Shown here one piece after another: positions 1 to 7,215 of a stretch of DNA of 16,177 bases. Location: NCBI GenBank assembly GCA_002304785.1, contig DBMG01000019.1, forward strand, positions 1-16,177, written 5' to 3'. Source of the stretch: Candidatus Accumulibacter sp. UBA704 (lineage in GTDB: Bacteria > Pseudomonadota > Gammaproteobacteria > Burkholderiales > Rhodocyclaceae). A program made the position numbers and the translations under genes. The notes below the pieces were generated by a model. That model made no database searches, was not told where the DNA came from, and saw nothing but the letters and a program-made list of their open reading frames with translations. How positions within the stretch are numbered: the stretch's first letter is position 1; the number at the start of each line of letters is the position of its first letter.

Positions 1-1
1 G

Positions 2-853
2 CATCCGTTCGAGATCACCGAGGAATACCTCAAGAAATTCGCCGCCAAGTTCCTGTTCGCCACCCAGGAAGCGGCAAAGATCTATCAGCACATCGCCGCG
101 AAGAAGGGCGTCGGCAACTTCGTTACCGAGGTGTCGATGGACGAGGTGGACGAACCGCAGAAGCCGCTCGACATGCTCTTCATCCTGAAATCGCTGGCCG
201 ACCTCAAGGTGCCGGCACAGACCATCGCCCCGAAATTCACCGGCCGCTTCAACAAGGGCGTCGACTACGAGGGCAATGTCGAGCAGTTCGGCAAGGAATT
301 CGAGGAGGACATGCTGGTCATCGATTATGCGGTCAAGAACTTCGGCCTACCCGCCGAGCTCAAGCTCAGCGTGCACTCCGGCAGCGACAAGTTCTCGATC
401 TACCCGGTGATGGGCCGCCTGCTCAAGAAGTACGACAAGGGGATTCACGTCAAGACCGCCGGAACCTCCTGGCTGGAAGAAGTGATCGGCCTGTCCCTGT
501 CCGGAGACGACGGCCTGGCGCTGGCCAAATCGATCTACACCAGAGCCTTTCAGCGCAAGGATGAATTGTGCGGACCTTACGCGACCGTGATCGACATCAA
601 GAGCGACCGGTTGCCCGCGCCGGAGTCGATTGCCGGATGGAGCAGCGAGGACTATGCGTCGACGCTGCGCCACATCCCTGGAAACCCGAAATACAACCCG
701 AGCTTCCGCCAGCTCATCCACGTTGGTTACAAGGTTGCCTCCGAGTACGGCACGGAATACACCGACGCACTCAAGCGCAACAAAGCGGTCATCGGGCAGT
801 GCGTGGCGGAGAACATCTACGACCGGCATATCCTGCGCCTGTTCGTCGAATGA
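2..853 (+). CDS. Tagaturonate epimerase family protein (UxaE-like), 5' end missing
   Basis: The reading frame is open from base 2, so the gene begins before the window; the GTG at 131 is internal. About 283 residues of the C-terminal part are visible. The stretch KLSVHSGSDKFSIYP (codons near 361-405) and the following KTAGTSWLEE resemble the UxaE family, whose characterised member in Thermotoga interconverts D-tagaturonate and D-fructuronate in hexuronate breakdown. No other hexuronate gene lies in the window, so the substrate here is uncertain; the protein could be a related sugar-acid epimerase. It is probably cytoplasmic, as the visible part has no membrane segment. It is on the same strand as ubiB, with a 108-base gap. 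The family assignment rests on remembered motifs; the exact reaction is inferred. Confidence 0.7.
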   Translation, partial: HPFEITEEYLKKFAAKFLFATQEAAKIYQHIAAKKGVGNFVTEVSMDEVDEPQKPLDMLFILKSLADLKVPAQTIAPKFTGRFNKGVDYEGNVEQFGKEFEEDMLVIDYAVKNFGLPAELKLSVHSGSDKFSIYPVMGRLLKKYDKGIHVKTAGTSWLEEVIGLSLSGDDGLALAKSIYTRAFQRKDELCGPYATVIDIKSDRLPAPESIAGWSSEDYASTLRHIPGNPKYNPSFRQLIHVGYKVASEYGTEYTDALKRNKAVIGQCVAENIYDRHILRLFVE

Positions 854-961
854 TCAACAGCCAGGCGGGGACTCGCGGGAGGATCCTGGAAACACGTTGA
901 GCAAGGAGAAAGCGGCGAATCGGGATAAACTCACGGTTTTGCACTTTTCGCCGACGGGTCC

Positions 962-2494
962 ATGCGTTTCCTCCGCCTCGCCAAGATTTTCAGTGTCGCC
1001 TATCGCCACGGCATCGATGAGTTGATCGTCGAGCATGAGCCGACTGGTCGGCTGGCGCCGCTGTTCCGCTTTCTGCACCTGGGGCGCCGGAAAGAGCAGT
1101 CGGGAGCCGTGCGTTTCCGCCTTTTCCTGGAAGAACTGGGCCCGATCTTCGTCAAGTTCGGGCAGGTGTTGTCCACTCGCCGCGACTTGCTGCCGCTGGA
1201 CATTGCTGATGAGCTGGCGAAGCTCCAGGATCGCGTGCCGCCGTTTCCGACTGAACAGGTTCATGGGCAGATCGAAGCCGCCTACGGGCGGCCGGCGAAC
1301 GAAGTGTTCGCCGAATTCGACGAGACGCCGGTAGCCAGCGCCTCGGTGGCGCAGGTGCATTTTGCCCGGCTGCGTCCCGAAGACGGCGGGCACGAAGTGG
1401 CGGTCAAGATCCTGCGTCCGGACATGGAAGGGGTGATCGCCCACGATCTGGCGCTGCTGGATACGCTCGCCGGCGTGCTCGAGAAGGTGTGGACGGACGG
1501 CAAGCGCCTGAAGCCGCGAGAGGTCGTCGCCGAGTTTGCCAAGTATCTCTACGACGAGCTGGACCTCATGCGCGAGGCCGCCAATGCCTCACAATTGCGG
1601 CGCAATTTCAAGGACTCGAAGCTGTTACTGGTGCCTGAGGTGTATTGGGACCTGTGTACCACCACGGTGATGGTGATGGATCGCATGCACGGCATCCCGA
1701 TCAGCCAGAACGACGCCTTGGTGGCCGCCGGCATTGATCTCTCCGAACTGTCACGTGCCGGGGTGGAGATCTTCTTCACGCAGGTCTTTCGCGACGGCTT
1801 CTTCCATGCCGACATGCACCCCGGCAACATCTTCGTGGCTATCGACGGGGAGAACAAGGGCAAGTACATCGCGCTCGATTTCGGCATCGTCGGCACGCTC
1901 ACCGACGTCGACAAGAATTATCTGGCGCAGAACTTCCTGTCGTTCTTCCGCCGCGACTACAAGGGCGTGGCGACGGCGCATGTCGAGGCCGGCTGGGCGC
2001 CGCCGGACACGCGCGTCGACGAGTTTGAGGCGGCGATCCGCGCCGTTTGCGAGCCGATCTTCGACCGGCCTCTGCACGAGATTTCGTTCGGCAAGGTGCT
2101 GCTGCGCCTGTTCCAGACCTCGCGCCGCTTCAACATCGAGATCCAGCCGCAACTGGTCATGCTGCAGAAGACGCTGCTGAATATCGAAGGGCTGGGCCGC
2201 CAGCTCGACCCGAACCTCGACCTGTGGACGACCGCCAAGCCTTTCCTCGAACGCTGGATGAGCGAGCAGCTCGGCTGGCGGGCGATGCTGCGTGGACTGC
2301 AGCAGGAATCGCCCCACTGGGCGCGCACTCTGCCGCAACTACCGCGCCTGATGCACCAGGCCTTGCAGCGCGAGAAGAAAGCCGAACTCGCCCCGATCCT
2401 GGCCGAACTGGCGGCCACGCAACGCCTACAAAACCGGCTGCTCGGCCTGATTGCCTTGTTGTTATTGGCGTTTCTGGCGATCCAGTATTTTTGA
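962..2494 (+). CDS. ubiB: UbiB, ubiquinone biosynthesis kinase-like protein (ABC1/AarF family)
   Basis: The 510-residue protein matches the usual UbiB length. It is an atypical protein-kinase-like ATPase that supports aerobic ubiquinone synthesis at the inner membrane. The family signatures are all present: KFGQ at residues 65-68, the alanine-rich loop ASASVAQVH at about 125-133, the ATP-binding lysine in VAVKI (about 149), the catalytic segment with H282, D284 and N289, and DFG at 306-308. The last ~20 residues are a hydrophobic membrane anchor. The start at 962 gives the normal MRFLRL-type N-terminus; the ribosome site before it is weak. Eight bases after the stop begins an inverted repeat that could end transcription before rep. 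There are no signs of damage. Confidence 0.93.
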   Translation: MRFLRLAKIFSVAYRHGIDELIVEHEPTGRLAPLFRFLHLGRRKEQSGAVRFRLFLEELGPIFVKFGQVLSTRRDLLPLDIADELAKLQDRVPPFPTEQVHGQIEAAYGRPANEVFAEFDETPVASASVAQVHFARLRPEDGGHEVAVKILRPDMEGVIAHDLALLDTLAGVLEKVWTDGKRLKPREVVAEFAKYLYDELDLMREAANASQLRRNFKDSKLLLVPEVYWDLCTTTVMVMDRMHGIPISQNDALVAAGIDLSELSRAGVEIFFTQVFRDGFFHADMHPGNIFVAIDGENKGKYIALDFGIVGTLTDVDKNYLAQNFLSFFRRDYKGVATAHVEAGWAPPDTRVDEFEAAIRAVCEPIFDRPLHEISFGKVLLRLFQTSRRFNIEIQPQLVMLQKTLLNIEGLGRQLDPNLDLWTTAKPFLERWMSEQLGWRAMLRGLQQESPHWARTLPQLPRLMHQALQREKKAELAPILAELAATQRLQNRLLGLIALLLLAFLAIQYF

Positions 2495-2502
2495 TTCTTG
2501 CC

Positions 2503-2566
2503 CACAACGGGCACAACGAACACAACGTTGTTGCGTTGTTGTTTTGTTTTCGTTGTGCCCGTTGTG
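2503..2566. repeat. 18-bp perfect inverted repeat made of 9-bp units
   Basis: Bases 2503-2520 (CACAACGGG then CACAACGAA) are exactly reverse-complemented at 2549-2566, with a 28-base loop. The motif goes on at both sides: a third left unit, CACAACGTT, at 2521-2529, and further GTTGTG units up to 2578. A second, outer pairing of 2502-2527 with 2551-2576 is therefore also possible, partly through G-U pairs. It fills the 101-base gap between ubiB and rep. It may act as a transcription terminator or mRNA stabiliser, or be an interspersed intergenic repeat of this lineage. No clean U-run follows the stem, so a classic terminator is not certain. Confidence 0.6.
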
Positions 2567-2595
2567 TTCGTTGTGGTTAATGCTTTTGTAAATCG

Positions 2596-4596
2596 ATGTC
2601 CGCTCTACTCAATCCCCCCCAGCGCGAAGCCATCCGCTACCTCGATGGCCCCCTGCTCGTCCTTGCCGGTGCCGGCTCCGGCAAGACGCGCGTGATCACC
2701 CAGAAGATCGCCTACCTGATCAACGACTGCGGCTTCAATCCGTGCAACATCGCCGCGATCACCTTCACCAACAAGGCCGCGCGCGAGATGCAGGAGCGTG
2801 TCGGCCACCTGCTCAAGGACAAGCCGGCCGGGCTGACCATCTCCACCTTCCACTCGCTCGGCGTGCGCATCCTGCGCGAGGAAGCGAAGGTACTTGGCTA
2901 CAAGCCGCAGTTCTCGATCTTTGACTCCACCGACTGCTACGGCATCTTCTCCGATCTCGCCGGCAGTACGGACAAGGCGACGATCCGTCGTCTGCAGTCG
3001 CTGGTCTCCAACTGGAAGAACGCGCTGGTGTCGCCCGACCAGGCCATGAAGGATGCGCAGAACGACACCGAGAAGCTGGCCGCGCAGGCTTTCGCCAGCT
3101 ACGCGGCGACCTTGAAGGCCTACCAGGCGGTCGACTTCGACGACTTGATTTCCATGCCGGTCGAGTTGTTCAGGAAGCATCCGGAAGTGCTCGACAAGTG
3201 GCAGAACCGCCTGCGCTACCTGCTGATCGACGAATACCAGGACACCAACGCCTGCCAGTACAGCCTGCTCAAGCAACTGGCCGGACCGCGCGCGGCGTTC
3301 ACCGCCGTGGGCGACGACGACCAGGCCATCTACGGCTGGCGCGGCGCGGATATCGAAAACCTGCGCGGCCTGCCGCGCGACTACCCGAATCTAAAGCTGA
3401 TCAAGCTCGAGCAGAACTACCGCTCGACGGTGCGCATCCTCAAGGCGGCGAATACCCTGATCGCGCACAACGAAAAACTGTTCGACAAGAAGCTGTGGTC
3501 GGATCTCGGTCAGGGCGACGCGATCAGCGTGACGATCTGCAAGGACAACGAGAAGGAAGCCGAGCAGGTGGTGATGAAACTGCAGGCGCACAAGTTCGAG
3601 CACCGCACCAAGTTTTCCGACTACGCCATCCTCTACCGCGGCAACTTCCAGGCGCGCGCGCTTGAGCAGCACCTGCGCGACCAGAAAGTGCCCTACCTGC
3701 TCTCGGGTGGACAGTCGTTCTTCGACAAGGGCGAGATCAAGGACATCACCTCGTACCTGCGCCTGCTGGCCAATAACGACGACGATCCGGCGTTCATCCG
3801 CGCCGTCACCACGCCCAAGCGCGGTGTCGGCGGCACGACCCTGGAAGCGCTCGGGAAGTACGCCGGCGAACGGCATATCTCGCTGTTCGCCGCCGCTTTC
3901 GAGGAAGGTTTCGCGCACCGCGTGCAACCTCGCCAGCTCGCGCCGCTGCAGGAGTTCTGCCAGTTCATCAACCGCCTCGAATACCGGGCGGCGAAGGAAC
4001 CTGTCGGGCAGGTCATGGAAGACATGCTCGCCGCCATCGGCTATGAATCCTGGCTGTACGGCGAGGAAGAACGGCGCGCCGCGCAGACGCGCTGGGAGAA
4101 CGTGCAGGAACTTGTCAAATGGCTGACGCAGAAGGGCGAGGAAGACAAGAAGACGCTGCTCGAACTCACCCAGATGATTGCGTTGATCAACATGCTCGAC
4201 AAGCAGGACGACGGCAGTGCGCCCGATGCCGTGCAACTATCCACGTTGCATGCCTCAAAGGGTCTGGAATTCAAGCACGTTTTCCTGGTCGGCGTCGAGG
4301 AGGGCGTGCTGCCGCATCGCGAATCGCTCGATCCGGTGAAGCTCGAGGAAGAGCGCCGCCTGATGTACGTCGGCATCACCCGCGCCCAGCGTTCGCTGCA
4401 CATCAGCTACAGCGAACGGCGCAAACAGGGAAGGGAACTGATCCCCTGCGAACCGTCACGCTTCATCGCCGAGATGGGCAAGGACGACCTGCGTTTCTCT
4501 GGCGGCAAGACTGACAGCGCCCCGGACAAGGCCGGCGGCGCGGCGCGGCTGGCGGCGATGAAGGCGATGTTGGCGGGCAACGGGCGCGGGGGTTGA
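2596..4596 (+). CDS. rep: ATP-dependent DNA helicase Rep (UvrD/Rep, superfamily 1)
   Basis: At 666 residues it is close to E. coli Rep (673). It is a 3'-5' DNA helicase that clears proteins from DNA and restarts stalled forks. All SF1 helicase motifs are visible: Walker A AGAGSGKT (24-31), motif Ia FTNKAAREM, motif II DEYQD (212-216), motif III VGDDDQAIYGWRGAD (from 238), motif IV EQNYRST, motif V STLHASKGLEF (to about 559) and motif VI YVGITRAQ (591-598). The ATG at 2596 gives the usual LNPPQREA N-terminus, but no convincing ribosome site precedes it. The last codons (4525-4580) are repeated at 10259-10314, beyond the defence cluster. UvrD is the alternative name, but length and motif spacing fit Rep better. 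Confidence 0.93.
   Translation: MSALLNPPQREAIRYLDGPLLVLAGAGSGKTRVITQKIAYLINDCGFNPCNIAAITFTNKAAREMQERVGHLLKDKPAGLTISTFHSLGVRILREEAKVLGYKPQFSIFDSTDCYGIFSDLAGSTDKATIRRLQSLVSNWKNALVSPDQAMKDAQNDTEKLAAQAFASYAATLKAYQAVDFDDLISMPVELFRKHPEVLDKWQNRLRYLLIDEYQDTNACQYSLLKQLAGPRAAFTAVGDDDQAIYGWRGADIENLRGLPRDYPNLKLIKLEQNYRSTVRILKAANTLIAHNEKLFDKKLWSDLGQGDAISVTICKDNEKEAEQVVMKLQAHKFEHRTKFSDYAILYRGNFQARALEQHLRDQKVPYLLSGGQSFFDKGEIKDITSYLRLLANNDDDPAFIRAVTTPKRGVGGTTLEALGKYAGERHISLFAAAFEEGFAHRVQPRQLAPLQEFCQFINRLEYRAAKEPVGQVMEDMLAAIGYESWLYGEEERRAAQTRWENVQELVKWLTQKGEEDKKTLLELTQMIALINMLDKQDDGSAPDAVQLSTLHASKGLEFKHVFLVGVEEGVLPHRESLDPVKLEEERRLMYVGITRAQRSLHISYSERRKQGRELIPCEPSRFIAEMGKDDLRFSGGKTDSAPDKAGGAARLAAMKAMLAGNGRGG
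4525..4580 (+). repeat. Direct repeat copy 1: 3' end of rep
   Basis: This 56-base stretch encodes DKAGGAARLAAMKAMLAGN near the end of Rep. It matches 10259-10314 at 52 of 56 positions in the same orientation. Three of the four differences are synonymous and the fourth is Asp to Glu. With the second copy it brackets the 5.7 kb holding the oxidative-stress cluster. Confidence 0.85.
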
Positions 4597-4711
4597 GGAA
4601 GACCCGAAGGGGGTGAATTCGTCATTCCGGCGCGAGACAGTCCAGAAAAGGAGACGAACTGGGTATCGGCGCAAAAGCCAAGCCAGGTAACTTGTCCTCA
4701 CGACACACGAA

Positions 4712-4748
4712 CCGTGCAATTCTTCCATTCAAATAATGAATTGCACGG
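4712..4748. promoter_or_regulatory. 11-bp perfect inverted repeat abutting the ATPase-fragment start codon
   Basis: CCGTGCAATTC at 4712-4722 is exactly reverse-complemented by GAATTGCACGG at 4738-4748, with a 15-base AT-rich middle. The right arm ends one base before the ATG of the broken ATPase gene. The position suggests an operator or a translation-control hairpin of that former gene. No function has been shown. Confidence 0.55.
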
Positions 4749-4898
4749 ATGAATCCACAAATTGCCGAGCAACAACTCAGTCGCCTGCTCACCCAGTTCC
4801 CGGCTGTCGTTCTCCTTGGGCCGCGGCGGGCGGGTAAAACGACCTTGGCGCTTGCCGAATCTGAGCGGCAGCTTATCCATCTTGCCAACTCCCCCTAA
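4749..4898 (+). pseudogene. N-terminal remnant of an AAA ATPase (AAA_14/DUF4143 type)
   Basis: The 49-codon frame beginning at ATG 4749 contains QLSRLLTQFPAVVLLGPRRAGKTTLALAE in two overlapping motifs: a helical lead and a Walker A P-loop (GPRRAGKTT, residues 24-32). This layout is typical of the first 40 residues of the large DUF4143-type ATPases, which are normally about 380-400 residues. The frame stops at 4896-4898, and nothing resembling the rest of the ATPase follows before msrA. It therefore looks like a truncated copy left at the junction between rep and the defence cluster. A functional micro-protein cannot be excluded but is less likely. Confidence 0.6.
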
Positions 4899-5019
4899 GT
4901 TCGCAAGTGCTTCCATCTCAAGTAACACTCGTATCGTCGAAATTTACTACACCTCTGATGTCATGGGCTGTTCTCGCTCCTATCGCCAAGAAATGCCGGT
5001 TATCGTCCCAATCGGGTGA

Positions 5020-5679
5020 CTATTGATACAGCGCTGGAAACTGCTTTCGCAACTGGTCCAGTTTGGGCATGTCGTTGTAAACGATATAAGGCTGCTCAGG
5101 ATGCAAGGCAAGATAGTTCTGGTGATACTTTTCCGCGGGATAGAACTCTTGCAAGGGAGTGACCTGTGTCACGATTGGCTTGGGAAAGGCTCGTGAATTC
5201 GTCAATTGCTGGATATAGCTCTGGACTATTTTTTGTTGCTCGCTATCGATGTAGAAGACAGCCGAGCGATATTGACTGCCCACATCCGGACCTTGGCGAT
5301 TGAGTTGGGTCGGGTCATGCGCCACGCTGAAGAAGACTTGCAGGAGTTGCTGGTAACTCACCTGCGCCGGATTGAATTTCACACGCACGGCTTCGGCGTG
5401 TCCGGTTGTGCCATTGCTGACTTTTTCGTACTGAGCTGTCGTTGCTTTACCACCCGTATAACCGGACACAACCTCGGCAACGCCCTTGACATGCTTGAAC
5501 ACAGCATCAACGCCCCAGAAACAGCCTCCCGCGAAAACAGCGGTCTGAACGCTTGTTACTACTGTTGCGGGCGTTGTGGGCGATTCTGCACGGGCGACCA
5601 AGCACATTGCGAGCGCAAAAGCAGTGAAGGCTATCTGAGCCTTGCTTACTGAAGTGGCGGCACTTGTCTGTTTGCTCAT
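5020..5679 (-). CDS. msrA: Exported peptide-methionine (S)-S-oxide reductase MsrA
   Basis: The 219-residue protein reduces the S-epimer of methionine sulfoxide. An N-terminal signal peptide (hydrophobic core ~14-30, cleavage after AR-A near 31) directs it to the periplasm, unlike ordinary cytoplasmic MsrA. The catalytic motif GCFWG lies at 52-56 with Cys53 as nucleophile. Other family segments follow: GYTGG, GHAEAV, GSQYRSA and the C-terminal YHQNYL. No other cysteine is present in the mature protein, so there is no resolving cysteine and an external thiol donor is needed. The CcdA and thioredoxin genes just upstream could provide it. The start has a strong AAGGAG nine bases upstream. It is the last gene of the minus-strand operon, 30 bases after ccdA. 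Confidence 0.93.
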   Translation of the reverse strand: MSKQTSAATSVSKAQIAFTAFALAMCLVARAESPTTPATVVTSVQTAVFAGGCFWGVDAVFKHVKGVAEVVSGYTGGKATTAQYEKVSNGTTGHAEAVRVKFNPAQVSYQQLLQVFFSVAHDPTQLNRQGPDVGSQYRSAVFYIDSEQQKIVQSYIQQLTNSRAFPKPIVTQVTPLQEFYPAEKYHQNYLALHPEQPYIVYNDMPKLDQLRKQFPALYQ

Positions 5680-5709
5680 GATGAATATCTCCTTACTCGA
5701 TGATGATGG

Positions 5710-6441
5710 TTACAGCAGCGTTGTGGCGCGGATCCAGTCATCCGGAAGTTGATCGACCACAAGGGATTCGATCCACTTGTCGGCGCCGGTCAGGATGGCG
5801 ATTCCGGTCAGCAGAATGACGACACCAAAGCCCTTCTTGATCGCGTCGATTCGCGCCAGCACCCAGCCTCGGGCACACGAGAAACCGCGACGCGAAGCGT
5901 AGGCCACGGCGACCAGAGGAATCGCCGCACCGATGCCGAACAAACCGAGGATGAGCGCACCACGCGATGCTCCACCTTCACTGGCCACCAGTGCTAGAGC
6001 CGAGGCCAGCAACGGGCCGGAGCATGGACTCCAGACCAGCCCTAGGACGCCGCCCAACAGGAACGCGCTGCCGAGAGAATCGCCGCCCAGGTGTGATGAG
6101 GCGTTATTGGCCGATGAGGCAATGGGCATCATCCACTCGGTGAAGCGCCGGTTGAGTACAGGAACCAGCATGACAAATCCAAAGGCGGCCAGCAACAGTG
6201 CCCCAAAAACGCGCACGTTGTCTGAATCGACCCCCAGCGCCGGTCCTAGGGCACCGATGAACAGGCCGATCAAGGCAAATGAAATCGCCATACCAGAACC
6301 TATGGCTACGGGGGCCAGACGGTTGCCCTGAACCGCCCCGCCCAACACCAGCGGAAGAATCGGGAAAACGCAGGGTGATAGCGTTGTCAGGCTGCCCGCC
6401 GCCAGACTCAGGCCAACGTGGCTGAGGGAAAGCGCATCCAT
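5710..6441 (-). CDS. ccdA: CcdA-type inner-membrane thiol-disulfide transporter (DsbD transmembrane domain family)
   Basis: The 243-residue protein is almost wholly hydrophobic, with about six membrane segments. It carries the two family cysteine motifs, LSPCVFP (Cys24) and WSPCSGP (Cys140). These proteins move electrons from cytoplasmic thioredoxin across the inner membrane to periplasmic thiol proteins. The gene begins two bases after the stop of the thioredoxin-like gene and is followed 30 bases later by msrA. Its likely job is therefore to feed the periplasmic thioredoxin and, through it, MsrA, rather than cytochrome c maturation; no cytochrome c maturation gene is nearby. An extra cysteine occurs near residue 190. 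The family assignment is firm; the partner is inferred from gene order. Confidence 0.85.
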   Translation of the reverse strand: MDALSLSHVGLSLAAGSLTTLSPCVFPILPLVLGGAVQGNRLAPVAIGSGMAISFALIGLFIGALGPALGVDSDNVRVFGALLLAAFGFVMLVPVLNRRFTEWMMPIASSANNASSHLGGDSLGSAFLLGGVLGLVWSPCSGPLLASALALVASEGGASRGALILGLFGIGAAIPLVAVAYASRRGFSCARGWVLARIDAIKKGFGVVILLTGIAILTGADKWIESLVVDQLPDDWIRATTLL

Positions 6442-6443
6442 GT

Positions 6444-6821
6444 TCAGCGGGCCGACAGCAATGCGGCGCGAAGTTTGTCCGCGTCAGTTTCACCGGCCAG
6501 ACGAGATTTCTCAGCCGTGCCTTGGTAGGTGATTAGCGTCGATTGGGTGCGAACCCCCAGCCGTTTCTTGAGCTCCTTTTCGTTGTCGTAATTAACCACG
6601 AGCAAGGTGCCGGGAACACTGGCATCACCTTTCCACTGCTGGAATATCTTTTCCTGCGCTCGGCAGGTTGGGCACCAGTTCGCGTGGAAGTGCAGCGTGA
6701 CGGGTTTTCCGGCCTGCTGTTCAGAACTTAACGCCTGGGCCGTATAGGGCTTGATGTCGAGCGCGAACGTGGCGGCGCCAGTGGTCAGCAACAGTGTGGC
6801 AGCAACAATTCTGGCAATCAT
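6444..6821 (-). CDS. Periplasmic thioredoxin-like protein
   Basis: From ATG 6821 the protein has 125 residues: a signal peptide (cleavage near FA-LD, residue 20), then a thioredoxin fold with the redox motif WCPTC (Cys50, Cys53). The ATG at 6821 is preferred because AGGA lies eight bases before it. The frame is also open upstream to 6908, but that would place a charged stretch before the signal sequence. In place of the cis-proline seen in thioredoxins (normally IPT) it has QST. It lies between mrpX and ccdA, and its stop is two bases from the ccdA start. It probably carries electrons from CcdA to MsrA. It could instead reduce oxidised cysteines in other envelope proteins. Confidence 0.8.
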   Translation of the reverse strand: MIARIVAATLLLTTGAATFALDIKPYTAQALSSEQQAGKPVTLHFHANWCPTCRAQEKIFQQWKGDASVPGTLLVVNYDNEKELKKRLGVRTQSTLITYQGTAEKSRLAGETDADKLRAALLSAR

Positions 6822-6860
6822 GATTATCATCCTGATAAGCGATTTGGGGATAGTTGGCTC

Positions 6861-6915
6861 AGGTGGGTTCTTGGGCGCAGCAGGCTCTCGCAGCCTGCCT
6901 GCCCGCAACCCACCT
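6861..6915 (-). terminator. Long stem-loop just after mrpX
   Basis: AGGTGGGTT at 6861-6869 pairs with AACCCACCT at 6907-6915. Inside it, GGGC (6873-6876) pairs with GCCC (6901-6904), and CAGGCT (6881-6886) with AGCCTG (6892-6897), around a five-base loop. The structure starts eight bases after the mrpX stop in the direction of transcription. There is no U-run after it, so it is more likely a partial terminator or an mRNA 3'-end protector than a full stop. Confidence 0.5.
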
Positions 6916-6922
6916 AGTGCGC

Positions 6923-7165
6923 TTACTTCTTCATTTCGTCCTTGCCCATGGCGTCTTTTCTCATGCCGTCCTTCTTCATTGCATCCTTAGCCATGTGATC
7001 TTTCGCCATGGAGTCCTTCTTCATAGCGTCTTTGGCCATCGTTTCCTTGGCCATATTGTCCTTTCCCATGGCATCTTTCTTCATCTCGTCCATCGCGAAC
7101 GCCGAGCCTCCGACAAGCGTGAGGCACATGGAAATGACGGTAGCGGCGATTGTCTTGGTTTTCAT
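6923..7165 (-). CDS. mrpX: Methionine-rich periplasmic peptide, MrpX-like oxidant scavenger
   Basis: The 80-residue protein has a signal peptide (cleavage after GSAFA, residue 24). The remaining 56 residues are built of five-residue units of the type (K/R)(D/E)xM(A/K/G), with Met at every fifth position (25, 28, 33, 38 and on to 78): 12 Met, no Cys and no aromatic residue. Composition and context match MrpX of Azospira suillum, a periplasmic peptide whose methionines absorb hypochlorite and are then repaired by a YedY-type reductase. The ATG at 7165 has AAGGAG eight bases upstream. The ATG at 7198 is rejected because it would add a non-signal leader. The gene follows yedY1 by 69 bases and is flanked by stem-loops on both sides, which may raise its message level. 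Confidence 0.88.
   Translation of the reverse strand: MKTKTIAATVISMCLTLVGGSAFAMDEMKKDAMGKDNMAKETMAKDAMKKDSMAKDHMAKDAMKKDGMRKDAMGKDEMKK
6926..7093 (-). repeat. Tandem 15-bp imperfect repeats inside mrpX
   Basis: The coding DNA for mature MrpX is about eleven imperfect 15-base units, each coding a pentapeptide with one Met. Copies drift at the residue before Met and after it, while the Met and Lys-Asp core is kept. Such an array can gain or lose units by slippage. Confidence 0.75.
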
Positions 7166-7193
7166 GGTTGAAACTCCTTGGGTGCTGTTAAAT

Positions 7194-7205
7194 GGCAATA
7201 TTGCC
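7194..7205. promoter_or_regulatory. 12-bp perfect palindrome upstream of mrpX
   Basis: GGCAATATTGCC reads the same on both strands and lies 29 bases upstream of the mrpX ATG. It could be a small operator or chance. No -35/-10 pair is obvious next to it. Confidence 0.3.
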
Positions 7206-7215
7206 GGGGCTTCAG

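Noticed and set aside
913..953. CGGCGAA / TTCGCCG inverted repeat before ubiB as a terminator
   Set aside because: The stem is only 7 bp with a 27-base loop and no U-run, so chance is a fair explanation.
2502..2578. 9-bp repeats as a small CRISPR array
   Set aside because: Units are only 9 bases with no spacers and change orientation in the middle; no cas gene is present.
347..4403. Long minus-strand and alternate-frame ORFs over uxaE-like, ubiB and rep genes
   Set aside because: They have no recognisable domains, are rich in Arg/Ser/Ala as expected for antisense frames of GC-rich genes, and lie fully over well-supported genes.
4762..5019. 85-residue plus-strand ORF between rep and msrA
   Set aside because: It is out of frame with the ATPase fragment, which has a clear P-loop, and its own sequence shows no domain.
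5708..5713. GTAACC on the minus strand before msrA as another SigF promoter
   Set aside because: Sixteen bases downstream there is GAGAT, not CGAA, and the motif overlaps the ccdA stop; msrA is better explained as the operon end.
6854..7171. Plus-strand ORF rich in His, Leu and Phe repeats opposite mrpX
   Set aside because: Its repeats are simply the antisense reading of the mrpX 15-bp units; mrpX has a signal peptide, a ribosome site and a known family.
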